Positions 17,382-26,960 of a stretch of 64,000 nucleotides of DNA are shown piece after piece. This DNA is from G965247475 sp965247475 (lineage in GTDB: Bacteria > Chloroflexota > UBA11872). The notes under the pieces were generated by a model, which had not been told where the DNA came from, searched no databases, and saw only the letters and a list, made by a program, of their open reading frames with translations. The stretch covers positions 2,294,001-2,358,000 of the forward strand of contig OZ252016.1 of the NCBI GenBank assembly GCA_965247475.1. Direction: 5' to 3'. Position 1 is the stretch's first letter. Each line of letters starts with the position of its first letter. The translations under genes and the position numbers were made by a program.

Positions 17382-18782
17382 CTAGGTGGACGCCTCGATC
17401 TTGAACACGTCGTTCAGCACTTCGGCGCCGTCGATAATGGCCACGAAGCGCCAGTCGCCCGCGGCAAGCGGGGGGCCGTCGCCCGAGCCGAGCGGCAGCG
17501 CAACCGGCTGCCACGACCCCGGACCGATGACTCCGGGCCAATCGATCGAAGCAGCTTCAACCTGCCTCCCGTTGTGAACCCATCGGACATCCATGACGAG
17601 GTTCGCCGGCGCGTTGAACACGCTGAAGGTCGCAAACACCAGCGGAGCCCCAAACGGCACCGAGTGCGTCGGCGTCGACGGGCGGCCGTCGGCCAGCAGC
17701 TCGGTGGCGAACCGCACATCGCGGATCGCAAGAACTCCGGCATCGACCTCAAAAGGCTGCACGGCCGCGAGCTGGTCGTCCACCCACACGCGGACATCCC
17801 AGCGGCCGCCGCGCATTCGATGGTGCGCTAGCGACGCGCGCCAGACGGTCGGGAGATCGTCGCTCCATTCGATCGCCGTCTGGGCCACGATCTGATCCTC
17901 ACGTACCCACTCGCGACGAATCTGCTGGCCGGCGCGCAGATTCGACAGCCGGTAGGCGGTCCACACGGGCAGTCCGGGCGGATAGGGCGCGCCGAGCACG
18001 GCGTTGCGGTGTTCGGCGAGCAGGGCCGGCAACTCGGCATTGGGCACGGCCGCGACGATCAGATCCTGGATCCACTCCGAACGCACAGCGCCCGCGGCGA
18101 GCGGCGCGGCAGGCACGGGCGTTGGGACCTCCGGGGGCGGAGTCGGTTGCGGCGTGGCGGGCACGGGCGTTGGGGTTTCCGGGGGTGCAGTCGCTTGCGG
18201 CGCGACAGCGACCGGCGGGGCCGCAGTCGGCGTGGACGGGGCCGGAGTAGCGGCGGCCGTGACGGCAGCGGGCGCGGCGGTGGTCGGCGTGGCGGCGGCC
18301 GGCGTAGGTGGCACGGGGCTTGCGGTTAACGCGGGCCGCACGGTTGGCTCGACGACGGCGCTCGCGGACCTCGCTGGGGTGGGCGTCGCGGTGAGAGCCG
18401 GTGTCCGTTCCAGAGCGGCAGGCGACGCGGGCGTTGGCTCGACGACGGTCGGCGGACGCCCCGCCGGCGCAGCAGTCGGCGCTTCGGTCGCGGAGGGCGT
18501 AACCGGCGGCCGCTCGTCGCTCGCGGCGGGCCCGGCCCGCATCAGGCTGGCGGCCAGTCCGATGGCCACCGCGAAGATGACCGCCAACACGCCGACGTCG
18601 GCGGCGACGCGCCATCCGCGGTCCGCGAGCGGGTAGGTCCTGAGCAGGCGCCGCGCCCTGCCAATCGACGGCCCCCGACCATCGGGAGCGGCCCGATCAG
18701 ACCTGCCGACCGGCACGCCGCAGCCAGAGCAGAAGTTGTCCTGATCCCGCAGCGGACGGCCGCATCCGGAGCACTCGCTCAT
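17382..18782 (-). CDS. Zinc-ribbon membrane protein with Thr/Pro/Ala-rich stalk
   Basis: A 466-residue protein. Residues 4-21 form a double CxxC zinc ribbon ('CSGCGRPL...CSGCGVPV'). A single transmembrane helix follows at about residues 57-80 ('VAADVGVLAVIFAVAIGLAA'). Then comes a stalk of about 150 residues made almost only of Ala, Pro, Thr and Val (about 85-235), and a folded C-terminal domain of about 230 residues with 'VWTAYRLSNLRAGQ' and 'FATFSVFNAPANLVMDVRWVHNG'. The topology suggests a cytoplasmic zinc ribbon and an exported ligand-binding head. No known function; the C-terminal domain was not recognised. Confidence 0.75.
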   Translation of the reverse strand: MSECSGCGRPLRDQDNFCSGCGVPVGRSDRAAPDGRGPSIGRARRLLRTYPLADRGWRVAADVGVLAVIFAVAIGLAASLMRAGPAASDERPPVTPSATEAPTAAPAGRPPTVVEPTPASPAALERTPALTATPTPARSASAVVEPTVRPALTASPVPPTPAAATPTTAAPAAVTAAATPAPSTPTAAPPVAVAPQATAPPETPTPVPATPQPTPPPEVPTPVPAAPLAAGAVRSEWIQDLIVAAVPNAELPALLAEHRNAVLGAPYPPGLPVWTAYRLSNLRAGQQIRREWVREDQIVAQTAIEWSDDLPTVWRASLAHHRMRGGRWDVRVWVDDQLAAVQPFEVDAGVLAIRDVRFATELLADGRPSTPTHSVPFGAPLVFATFSVFNAPANLVMDVRWVHNGRQVEAASIDWPGVIGPGSWQPVALPLGSGDGPPLAAGDWRFVAIIDGAEVLNDVFKIEAST

Positions 18783-19117
18783 CAGAAAAGTCTAACGGCG
18801 GCGGTCGAAGGTCTATGACGGCGCGAGCTGGAACTCCAGCGGCTCTTCCAATCCGGCGCATCCGCAAGACTTCAACTTGCTCTCGAACGCACCTGAACCC
18901 CGCATCTTCCACAGATGCGGTGCTCGCTTGATCTCGGACCACGGCCAGGCTCCCGGATTCGCGTTGTGCGCGGAGCTTGGGCGCCCGGTCCGTGATTCAA
19001 GGGGCTCGTTACTGCTGTAACTACCCGTGTGCTCTATTCTTGGCAGAAGCGCCTGTTCGAGGGTCGGCTAGGTGTGCCTCGCAGAAGCCTGGTTCACGCG
19101 CCGCGAATCCCCGAGGC

Positions 19118-19142
19118 GTCATTCCGGCGGACGCCGGAATCC
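19118..19142. repeat. Dispersed palindromic element, GTCATTCCGGCGGACGCCGGAATCC-type
   Basis: A near-perfect inverted repeat whose arms read ATTCCGGCG and CGCCGGAAT around GA. It is similar in outline to 2185-2212. Confidence 0.6.
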
Positions 19143-19223
19143 AGGAAGTGTCGAGGTGACCCTGCATCCACCCAGTACCTCGCGCTGCGCGGAGCATGGG
19201 CCAGCCAGTTCCTGGCTTTCGCC

Positions 19224-19263
19224 GGTCCGGCGGCCATGAGATTCTTCGCTCCGCTCAGAATGA
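19224..19263. repeat. Dispersed element, copy 1 (GGTCCGGCGGCCATGAGA...GAATGAC)
   Basis: About 40 bases that match 43391-43432 at most positions, with a one-base shift in the middle. Both copies lie between genes. Confidence 0.65.
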
Positions 19264-19409
19264 CCATCATCCACGTTGACCACCGGCGACTGCGTACGGG
19301 GAGCGGTTCCTTCGATGCGCTCAGGACAGGTCCTCCGCTGCGCGTCGGGATGACCCTCAACCGGTTGCGGCGGTTTAGAAACACGGGTGGTGGGAACCAC
19401 ACTTAGGAC

Positions 19410-20669
19410 ATGGCGCAATCATTCAAGTTCGTCCATGCCGCCGACGTTCACCTCGACACGCCGTTTCGGAGTCGAGACGCGGAGATGCGGCGACGCCTCG
19501 CCGCGGCGGGCCGGGACGCCTTCGCCGCCCTGGTCGACCTGGCCATCGAGGAACGCGCCGACGCCCTGCTGATCGCCGGCGACCTGTTCGACAACGACTC
19601 GCTCAGCGTCGCGACCGAGCGCCTGCTCGTGGACGAAATCTCGCGCGCCACGGAGAGCGGGGTCACGGTGATCTACGCGACCGGCAACCACGATCCGGGG
19701 CGCGCCAACTACCGCGCGCGTCAGATCGAGTGGCCGACCGAGCGGTTGCACCTGATCAGATCGCGCACGCCGGAGACGGTGCCCGTCGAGCGCGGCGGCG
19801 AGACGATCGGCTGGGTGGTGGGAGCGGGCCACCAGACCCCGCGTGAGACGGAGAATCTAGCGGCCGCGTTTCCGCCCGCGCCCGGTCCCGAACCGGCCGT
19901 GGCGCTGCTGCACGCGCACGTGGCCGCGACGCTGCACGCCCCGGAGCATGAAGCCTACGCGCCGGCCGCGCTGAACGACTTCAGCGGCAAGGGTTATGTC
20001 TACTGGGCGCTCGGTCACATCCACGCACGCCAGACGCACGGCGACGATCCGCCGGTCGTGTATCCCGGAAACTTACAGGGTCGCCACTTCCACGAGACAG
20101 GCGCCAAAGGGGCGCTGCTCGTCAGCATCCCGGCCGACGGCGAACCTCAGGTCGAGTTCCGGGCGCTTGCCCCCATCCGCTGGGAGGAGCTCGTTCCCGA
20201 CGACCTGGCCGGGTGCGTCGGCATCACCGACATCCGCCGATTGGCCTCGGCGGCGTTCGATGCGCGCCGGGGCGGCGCGCACGTGTTGCCGGACCAGGAA
20301 TGGCTGCTGCGGGTGACGCTGCGGGGACCGTGCCCCATCGCCACGCAGTTGCGCGACGACGAGAACCGCGCGGATCTGGCCGAGTACCTGCGCGACGAAC
20401 TGGGCGTGCTGGACGTGGAGGTGCGCGCCTCGGGCCTCCATCCCCCGATCAACCCGGAAGACTATCGCGGGCAGACCCACCTCCTGGGTCTCGCCCTGGA
20501 CGTCCTCGATCAGATCAAGGAGGACGATCGGCTGCTCGATCGCCTCACACCGTCAGAGCTGGCCGGCCCGGGCGACGACGCGCCCGATCCGCGCGCGTAC
20601 CTGCGGTCCCTGCTGCCGAGGCTCTCCGTCGAGGTCGCCGAGGCGCTCTTGCGCGAGCCGCCGAAGTGA
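19410..20669 (+). CDS. SbcD/Mre11-like metallophosphoesterase (YhaO-type DNA repair nuclease)
   Basis: A 419-residue calcineurin-like phosphoesterase. Metal-binding motifs are in order: 'AADVHLD' (about 11), 'IAGDLFDND' (about 55), 'ATGNHDPG' (about 91), 'LLHAHVA' and 'ALGHIHARQ' (about 200). The long C-terminal part is typical of SbcD/YhaO proteins. Its stop overlaps the GTG start of the ATPase gene, so the pair is translationally coupled like sbcD-sbcC or yhaO-yhaN, whose products process DNA ends. The nuclease fold is secure; involvement in DNA repair is inferred from the pairing. Confidence 0.9.
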   Translation: MAQSFKFVHAADVHLDTPFRSRDAEMRRRLAAAGRDAFAALVDLAIEERADALLIAGDLFDNDSLSVATERLLVDEISRATESGVTVIYATGNHDPGRANYRARQIEWPTERLHLIRSRTPETVPVERGGETIGWVVGAGHQTPRETENLAAAFPPAPGPEPAVALLHAHVAATLHAPEHEAYAPAALNDFSGKGYVYWALGHIHARQTHGDDPPVVYPGNLQGRHFHETGAKGALLVSIPADGEPQVEFRALAPIRWEELVPDDLAGCVGITDIRRLASAAFDARRGGAHVLPDQEWLLRVTLRGPCPIATQLRDDENRADLAEYLRDELGVLDVEVRASGLHPPINPEDYRGQTHLLGLALDVLDQIKEDDRLLDRLTPSELAGPGDDAPDPRAYLRSLLPRLSVEVAEALLREPPK

Positions 20670-23600
20670 GGATCGACGGCTGGGAGATCCAGGCGTTCGG
20701 CCCCCTGCGGGACTGGTCGGTCGAAGACGTTGGCGCGCACGAGGTCGTCGTGATTCTGGGCGACAACGAGACCGGCAAGAGCTCGTTGTTCGAGTTCTTC
20801 ACCACCACGTTATTCGGGTTCACGCCCGCCACCGCCGAATCCCACCCCTATACCCCGCTCGAGGGCGGGTTTCCCACGGGCAGCCTGTCCGGAACGCTTG
20901 CCGACGGATCGAGCGTGCGAATCGCCCGCCGCCTGACCAGCCGCCCCGAGGGCTCGCTCGCCCTGGACGGCGCCCCCACCAACATCGCGAACCGTCCGGT
21001 CGCCTGGGTCGGGAGCCTGACGCGCCAGATGTTCACCAATACCCACGCGCTCACGCAGGACGAAGCGTTGGGATTCGAGGAGGCGGCCTGGGCGGAGGTG
21101 CAGGAACGGATCCTCGGCGGCGCCTCCTACGACTTCCTGCTGCCCGCGCGCGTGGCCGTCGAGCGCCTGCACGAGAGGGCCAATCGCTACTGGCGCCCGG
21201 ACCGCCGGAGTAAGAAGCCGCTGGACCATAAGATTCGGGCGCGCAGAGGGGAGTCGCGGCGCGAGCTGGAACCCGCGCGCCAGCGCCGCGACGCAATCCT
21301 GAAGATCGATGGCCGCCTGGTCGAGATCGCAGGCCGACTCGAGGAGCTCGAGTCCGGTCCCGACGGGATCCAGGCCATCGACGTGGCGATCGAGCGCGCC
21401 GACACCATCTATCCGGTCGTGCGGAGCCTCGAGGGCATTCGCGGACTTGAACGGAACGCCCGGGAGCTGCTGCCGCATGACGACCTGCCGGAGGACCCGC
21501 GCGCGCTTCTCGCGGCGCTGCGGCGCGAGCTGGAGCGCCACGCCGGTGCGGTGAACGAGTTGGAGTCGAACATCGAGACGCACACCGCCGCGATGGAACT
21601 GGACGACGCGATCCTGCGCCTGATCGAGCACCGCCGCGAGGTCGAGCTGCTGCACGGTGAGATTTCCCTGCATCGCGAGGACCTGGATCGGGTCGTGCGG
21701 ATGGACCGCGGAATTCAGACCACGGAGGGCCGCATCGCGGAGCTGGCCGGACGGCTGCTCGACGGCCCGCCTGACCGGGCGGCGGGCGAGCTGCTGCGCA
21801 AACTGCCCACCGCCGAGCTGCGCGGCCGCATCGAGACCTGGCAGCAAGCGCACGCACAGCTGGAAGCGGCCACGCGTGAGCTCAAATCCGCCGAGCTGGC
21901 TGACGGCCGTCTACGCCGCCGGTTGGACGAGCTGCCGGAATCCGAAAACGGAGCAGCCGTCGAGGAGCGTCTGCGACGCCTGCGCACCCTGGCGGCGGAG
22001 GAAACCGCGCTCGTTCGCGTGCGCGGCGTGACCGGCGCGACTCGCGGGTGGGCGCCGCATCCGGCCGTGACCGCGGCGGTGGCCATCGGGGGCGTCGCGG
22101 CGTTCGTGGTCGGGCTTGTCGTGGGCGATGCCCTCGGGACCGCATTGGTTGCCCTGGGCGTGCTGCTGGCCGTATTGGGGACAGCGCCGTTGCTCATGCG
22201 GAGCGGTGCGGCCGTCGCGCCCACTCGGAACATTCGTGATGGCGAGTTCGCAGTCGCTGAACTCCGTCGCCAACTGGGTCTCGATCCCGAAGCTGAGGTG
22301 GACGAGGCCATCCGCGCCGCGGAGGCCCAGCTCGAAGCCGCCCGCACCCGCAGAGACCTGGAGACCCGAGTCGAAGAGGCTCGCTCCGCCGTCGAAGAAG
22401 CCCGTGACCGCCACGACGCCGCAGGCGTCCGCCACGCGGAGAGGCGCCAAGCCGTCGTCGGAATCCTGGCCGACTTACCGGTCGCCACCGTGCGCCTAGA
22501 GCGTCCCGGATCGACCCTGCTGCCGGACTTCGAGGCGCTGCGGACCGCTGTGGCTGAGGTCCATGAAACCGGCGAGGACCGCGCCGAAGTCGCCGAGCGC
22601 ATCGCTCAGCGAACCGAACGCATGAGGGCTCTGGCCGAGGCGCTCGATGCGCCGCCGCCCGACGACCCGATCGAGGCCATCCTCGACGCCCGCGAAGCGC
22701 TGGCGGATGCGGTCCGCCGCCACCGGGCCGCGCGGGAGGCGGAAGCCGAGCTCCCCTCGCTGCGCGAGCGCCTGGAAGCCGAGAGCAAGGCGCGGGACGG
22801 CGTCCAGCTCGGGCTCGACCAGCTCACGGAAGGGCTCGCGGCCGTGGACCGAGTCGACGGCGATCCAGATCGCGGCCTGGAGCGGGTCGAGGAGGCGCGC
22901 GGCGCCCGCCAGCGCGCCCGCCAGCGCCGCGAGGAGCTCGCGCGCGAAGTGCCGGATTGGGAGTCGAAGGCCGCCGAAGGCGAGTCGCTCATCGCCGCCG
23001 GGGTGCGCCTGGAGCTCACCAGCGAGGAGCGGACCGAATCGCGCCGTCGCCGTGAGGCGATTGCCGACCAGATCGGCGAGTTGCAGGCGGAACGAGGGCG
23101 CTTGGGCCTGGAACGCGAGAACCTATTGGCCGAGCCGGGCCCGGCGCACTTCGAGGGCGCGGTTCAGGCGGCTGACGCCGAGCTGCAAGACGCCCATCGC
23201 GCCCACGATCGGATCGTGCTGCTGGCCGCCGTGATCCGCGAGGCCGAGCAGCAGTACCGCGAGAGATTCCAGACGCCGCTGCTCAAGACCGCTACCGGGC
23301 ATCTGGAGCGCATAACCGCCGACCGCTACAACCTGCTGACGGTCGACGACACGGACCCGGACGGCGCGCGCCTCATGGTCCGGCAGCGGGGCCAGGACTT
23401 CCCCGTGCGCGTCGAACATCCGCTCAGCCGCGGCACCCTGCAGCAGATCTATCTGGCGCTGCGCCTGGCCATGGCCGACCAAGTCGTGGAGCACGGTGAA
23501 CCCCTCCCACTGTTTCTCGACGAGATGTTCGTGAACTGGGACCCGCACCGGACCGCTCGGGGGGTCCAGATCATTGGCGCGCTGGGCCAGAGCCGCCAGG

Positions 23601-23692
23601 TGTTCCTGTTCACCGCCGACGCGCGCTGGGCCGAGATGGCGGCCGAGCTCGTGCAGGCGCACGTCCTCACCACCCCAGACATCGCCTCCTGA
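20666..23692 (+). CDS. YhaN/SbcC-like AAA ATPase with coiled coils and a mid-protein membrane hairpin
   Basis: A 1008-residue SMC-like ATPase. Walker A 'GDNETGKSSLFEF' is at about residue 32, and the Walker B/D-loop 'LFLDEMFVNWD' is near residue 949. Long Glu/Arg/Ala-rich coiled-coil regions fill 190-440 and 540-880. In the middle (about residues 465-512) lie two hydrophobic helices ('AVTAAVAIGGVAAFVVGLVVG' region and the next one), as in Bacillus YhaN; this is not a feature of SbcC. The GTG at 20666 overlaps the nuclease stop. An upstream extension of the open frame (from 20213) only shadows the nuclease gene. Confidence 0.88.
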   Translation: MRIDGWEIQAFGPLRDWSVEDVGAHEVVVILGDNETGKSSLFEFFTTTLFGFTPATAESHPYTPLEGGFPTGSLSGTLADGSSVRIARRLTSRPEGSLALDGAPTNIANRPVAWVGSLTRQMFTNTHALTQDEALGFEEAAWAEVQERILGGASYDFLLPARVAVERLHERANRYWRPDRRSKKPLDHKIRARRGESRRELEPARQRRDAILKIDGRLVEIAGRLEELESGPDGIQAIDVAIERADTIYPVVRSLEGIRGLERNARELLPHDDLPEDPRALLAALRRELERHAGAVNELESNIETHTAAMELDDAILRLIEHRREVELLHGEISLHREDLDRVVRMDRGIQTTEGRIAELAGRLLDGPPDRAAGELLRKLPTAELRGRIETWQQAHAQLEAATRELKSAELADGRLRRRLDELPESENGAAVEERLRRLRTLAAEETALVRVRGVTGATRGWAPHPAVTAAVAIGGVAAFVVGLVVGDALGTALVALGVLLAVLGTAPLLMRSGAAVAPTRNIRDGEFAVAELRRQLGLDPEAEVDEAIRAAEAQLEAARTRRDLETRVEEARSAVEEARDRHDAAGVRHAERRQAVVGILADLPVATVRLERPGSTLLPDFEALRTAVAEVHETGEDRAEVAERIAQRTERMRALAEALDAPPPDDPIEAILDAREALADAVRRHRAAREAEAELPSLRERLEAESKARDGVQLGLDQLTEGLAAVDRVDGDPDRGLERVEEARGARQRARQRREELAREVPDWESKAAEGESLIAAGVRLELTSEERTESRRRREAIADQIGELQAERGRLGLERENLLAEPGPAHFEGAVQAADAELQDAHRAHDRIVLLAAVIREAEQQYRERFQTPLLKTATGHLERITADRYNLLTVDDTDPDGARLMVRQRGQDFPVRVEHPLSRGTLQQIYLALRLAMADQVVEHGEPLPLFLDEMFVNWDPHRTARGVQIIGALGQSRQVFLFTADARWAEMAAELVQAHVLTTPDIAS

Positions 23693-23800
23693 CCGGCCGT
23701 CTCGCCGCGGCCCTCAACCAACGTGATCCGAGACGTCCGGCTGGCGGCGGCGTCGGTGCGGTCAGCGGGCATCCCGCCTGAAGGTCGGGCCACCGGACGT

Positions 23801-24607
23801 CTATGACGCCAGGCGCTTGGCCTTGATGGAGTAGACGAGCGGAAGCTCGGGCAGGTTCGGCGGCCAGCGCCACCAACCGTCGGACCCACGCTCGAGCACG
23901 GGGCTGGACCGCCAGCTCGACATCGGGAACTCGTGCAGCCACTGGATCGCCAAGCCGGCGTCGACAAGCGCGTTCACGACGTCCGCCAGGCTGTGCTGCC
24001 ATTCATAGCCGTCGCCGGTCGACCGGGCATCGGGGCCGGCATATGACGCGCTGGGGCCTGATCTGATCGGCGACCCGGTATGGAAATACGAATGCGCGAA
24101 TCGGAGCTCAGGCGACTCTGTGTCCATAGCCTCGACGATCGGGTGTAGCTCCACGATGTAGAACACGCCGCCCGGTTCGAGGAAGCGAGCGACGACATCC
24201 GCCCAGCCGGCTAGGTCCGGGAGCCATACCAGCGCGCCGTACGATGTGAAGACGATGTCGAATCGAGCGTCCAGCGCGTCCGGCAGGTCGTAGACGTTCG
24301 AGCAGACGAAGTCGGCCGGGATGTCGAGCTCGGCACTCAGCGAGCGGGCGATCTCGATCGACGCGGGCGAGAAATCCACGCCGGTGACGCGGGCGCCCAG
24401 TCGAGCCCACGACAGCGTGTCGAGACCGAAGTGACATTGCAGGTGGAGCAACGATTTGTCCCGGACATCGCCCAACTCCTCGCGCTCGATCGAGCGCAAG
24501 GAGGACTCGCCGGCCTTGAAGGCCTCCACGTCGTAGTAGGCCGAACGCGCGTGCTGGGGCGCGAGCTCGTCCCATCTGGCGCGGTTGGCGGCGAAGTACT
24601 CGTCCAT
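23801..24607 (-). CDS. Class I SAM-dependent methyltransferase
   Basis: A 268-residue methyltransferase. The SAM-binding core has 'LLHLQCHFGLDTLSWARLGARVTGVDFSPASI' (motif I with acidic Asp after beta-2), 'FDIVFTSYGALVWLPDL' and 'FLEPGGVFYIVELHP'. This pattern fits small-molecule methyltransferases of the Methyltransf_11/25 type. ATG 24607 gives the usual N-terminus 'MDEYFAANRARWDELAP'; a TTG three codons earlier is less likely. It is isolated between convergent and same-strand neighbours, so the substrate is unknown. Confidence 0.85.
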   Translation of the reverse strand: MDEYFAANRARWDELAPQHARSAYYDVEAFKAGESSLRSIEREELGDVRDKSLLHLQCHFGLDTLSWARLGARVTGVDFSPASIEIARSLSAELDIPADFVCSNVYDLPDALDARFDIVFTSYGALVWLPDLAGWADVVARFLEPGGVFYIVELHPIVEAMDTESPELRFAHSYFHTGSPIRSGPSASYAGPDARSTGDGYEWQHSLADVVNALVDAGLAIQWLHEFPMSSWRSSPVLERGSDGWWRWPPNLPELPLVYSIKAKRLAS

Positions 24608-24741
24608 GCTGGTCAACGGCCGGCCGGCGCAGTGCGGATGACGGCGCCGAGGCCCTTCACTCTATTCCTCTTCTCTGAGAACCGGGCGCCAGACGCGCGG
24701 CGGCGAACATCGGTCCGGTCTGGGTGGCCGAGCGAGTGAGC

Positions 24742-26919
24742 CTACTCGGCGGGTTCGCGCTCCAGAACGCGGCGGCGGAGGGACTGCGGCTCGGGTGGAC
24801 CGACGAATCCCTCTTCCTGCAGGCGGTGCGCGAGCTTGAGCGCCTTGGTGCGGCCCACGCGCAGCTCCCGGCTCAGCATGTCGGGCGTGACGCTATCGGT
24901 GCGCATGACGAATTCGGTCGCCTGCACGAACAGCTCGTCCTCCTCATCGGGTCCATCTTCGCGCAGGGTGCGCAGCTCCTCGGTCGTGACGACCTCGGGC
25001 TCGCCCTGATCGCGCCAGTGATTGACGATGTCGCGAATCTCCCCGTCGCCCGCAAACACGCCCTGGATCCGGCGCGGCTTGCCGCCCTCGGGCGGGGCGT
25101 AGAGCATGTCGCCACGGCCGATCAGCCGCTCCGCGCCGACGCCGTCCAGGATCGTTCGCGCATCGGCCTGGCTGCTCACCATGAACGAGATGCGGGTGGG
25201 GAAGTTGGCTTTGATCAGGCCGGTCAGCACGTCCACCGAGGGCCGCTGCGTGGAGATGACCAGGTGGATGCCGGTGGCACGGGCCATCTGCGCGATCCGC
25301 GCGAGCAGGCGCTCGACATCGCCGGGCGCGGTCATCATCAAGTCGGCGAGCTCGTCGATGATGACCACGACGTAGGGCAGCCGGTTTCCGCCGGACTCTG
25401 TCATGGGGCCGGCGTTGTATGCGTCGAGGTTGCGCACCTCGGCCTTGTTGAACATGCGGTAGCGCCGCGCCATCTCGTTGCCGACCCAGGTCAGCACAGG
25501 CACCACCTCATCGAGATCGGTGACGACCGGCATCCGCAGATGCGGGACCCCCTCGAACGTGACCAACTCCACCATCTTTGGGTCGATCATGATGAACTGG
25601 AGCTCGTCGGGTGTGAGCTGGGTTAGCAGGCCGGTGACGAGCGACGTGAGGCAGACCGACTTGCCGGCGCCGGTGGCGCCCGCAATCAGCAGGTGCGGCA
25701 TGCCGGTCATGTCGGCCACGCAGACCTCGCCCGCGACATCCTTGCCGAGTGCGACCCCGATCCGTGCGGTCGACGAGACCCAGGCCGGCGACTCCATGAC
25801 TTCGCGCAGCGTCACGATCGCGGGGTCGTCGTTGGGCGTCTCGATCCCGACGAACGGCTGACCGGGCACCGGCGCCTCGATACGAATGCTCCGGGCGGCC
25901 AGCTTGAGCGCGAGATCGTTCGAGAGGGCGGTGATGCGCGCGACCTTCACACCGCGTCCGGGCCGCAGCAGATAGCGTGTGACGACGGGGCCGGGAATGG
26001 CCTCGGCGACGCTGGCCTCAATCCCGAAAGAGGCCAGCGAGTCCTCGATGACGGTTGCTTTGGCGCGAATCTCGTCGGTCGAGACATCGGCGCTCGCTTC
26101 CCCACGGCGCAACAGGTCGATCGGCGGCAGGTTCCAGCGGCCGCCGCTCGGCGGCGCTTCGACATCGATCGTCGCCGCGCTGGCGACACGGATGAGCGGC
26201 TCTTGCTCCCAGGAGCTCGGATCCTCCGGCGCCACTTCGTCCTGGGGCTCCGGCGCCGGCGGTGCGACATCCGGTTGTGCCGACGGCTTGGCGCCCCCAA
26301 CGGCTCGCGGCCGGAATAGTGGGGCGGCGCGTGTGCTGGTGGCGATCGCCAGGCGGCGAAGGCCGCGGGCGGCCAATCCGGCGCTCGCAATGACGGCGCG
26401 ACCGGCCATGCCGATGGCGGCAATGCCCCACGGCGAGGCGGTGATCGTGTAGGCCAATGAGGCGACCGCGAGCAGCCCGAGGAAGGCGTAAGCGGGGCCA
26501 AGCCCAACGGACACCTCCAGGCCGCGGCCGACGCCCTGGCCGACCCAGCCGCCGGCGTCCGCCGCCGACGGGGGTGGCTCCGGGGAGGCCAGGGCCGCGA
26601 GCGCGGCGAGCGATATGACGAACAGCAGCGCCGCGACGACGTGGGACCAACGCACCACGGCGCGGCGGCGCGCACCGGCGACCAGCACGGAGCCGCCGAG
26701 CACGAGGGCCACGATCGCGGTCATCGGCGCGGCCCGCCCCACAATCTCGTTGGCCGCGGCCCCGACGGCGGCGACGACCAGGCCATCGCGACTGAACTGA
26801 CCCACGAGCGCCAGGGCGCCGAGCGCGGCGACTGCGAATCCCAGGAATCCCACGGCGTCCCAACGGTCAATGCTGCGGGGGGACGAGAGGGCCGTCTTAC
26901 CTTGACGGCGTCGGGTCAC
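24742..26919 (-). CDS. ftsK: FtsK/SpoIIIE-family DNA translocase
   Basis: A 725-residue membrane-anchored DNA pump. About four hydrophobic helices occupy residues 25-190. The motor has Walker A 'GATGAGKSV' (about 410), Walker B 'LQFIMIDPKMVEL' and 'VVIIDELADLMM'. The C-terminal winged-helix gamma domain ('VTPDMLSRELRVGRTKALKLAHRLQ...') recognises oriented chromosomal sequences in known homologues. It acts at the septum to move chromosome termini. It is the last gene of the rpsO-pnp...rnj-ftsK block, 41 bases after rnj. The start is GTG. Confidence 0.93.
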   Translation of the reverse strand: MTRRRQGKTALSSPRSIDRWDAVGFLGFAVAALGALALVGQFSRDGLVVAAVGAAANEIVGRAAPMTAIVALVLGGSVLVAGARRRAVVRWSHVVAALLFVISLAALAALASPEPPPSAADAGGWVGQGVGRGLEVSVGLGPAYAFLGLLAVASLAYTITASPWGIAAIGMAGRAVIASAGLAARGLRRLAIATSTRAAPLFRPRAVGGAKPSAQPDVAPPAPEPQDEVAPEDPSSWEQEPLIRVASAATIDVEAPPSGGRWNLPPIDLLRRGEASADVSTDEIRAKATVIEDSLASFGIEASVAEAIPGPVVTRYLLRPGRGVKVARITALSNDLALKLAARSIRIEAPVPGQPFVGIETPNDDPAIVTLREVMESPAWVSSTARIGVALGKDVAGEVCVADMTGMPHLLIAGATGAGKSVCLTSLVTGLLTQLTPDELQFIMIDPKMVELVTFEGVPHLRMPVVTDLDEVVPVLTWVGNEMARRYRMFNKAEVRNLDAYNAGPMTESGGNRLPYVVVIIDELADLMMTAPGDVERLLARIAQMARATGIHLVISTQRPSVDVLTGLIKANFPTRISFMVSSQADARTILDGVGAERLIGRGDMLYAPPEGGKPRRIQGVFAGDGEIRDIVNHWRDQGEPEVVTTEELRTLREDGPDEEDELFVQATEFVMRTDSVTPDMLSRELRVGRTKALKLAHRLQEEGFVGPPEPQSLRRRVLEREPAE

Positions 26920-26960
26920 TGGAGGCCCTCCTTCACCGACGGCGCGCGGCCGCCCGATGT

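Larger units (their letters stand above)
18783..19409. other. Repeat-rich intergenic spacer, 627 bases
   Basis: No convincing gene is seen on either strand. The distal half contains at least three short dispersed elements: a GTCATTCC...GGAATCC palindrome (19118-19142), a GGTCCGGCGGCCATGAGA-type element (19224-19263) and a 'TTCGATGCGCTCAGGACAGG' stretch near 19310 followed by a GGATGAC end. No tRNA cloverleaf was recognised. Confidence 0.6.

Noticed and set aside
18840..18960. Possible tRNA in the long spacer
   Set aside because: No cloverleaf could be formed; acceptor stem and T-loop GTTCGA were not in register.
20213..20665. Open frame before the YhaN-like ATPase
   Set aside because: It lies inside the nuclease gene in another frame; the P-loop region begins right after GTG 20666.
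19410..23692. A new anti-phage defence system
   Set aside because: The pair matches known YhaO/YhaN-type repair proteins and no defence neighbours, integrase or toxin genes are present.
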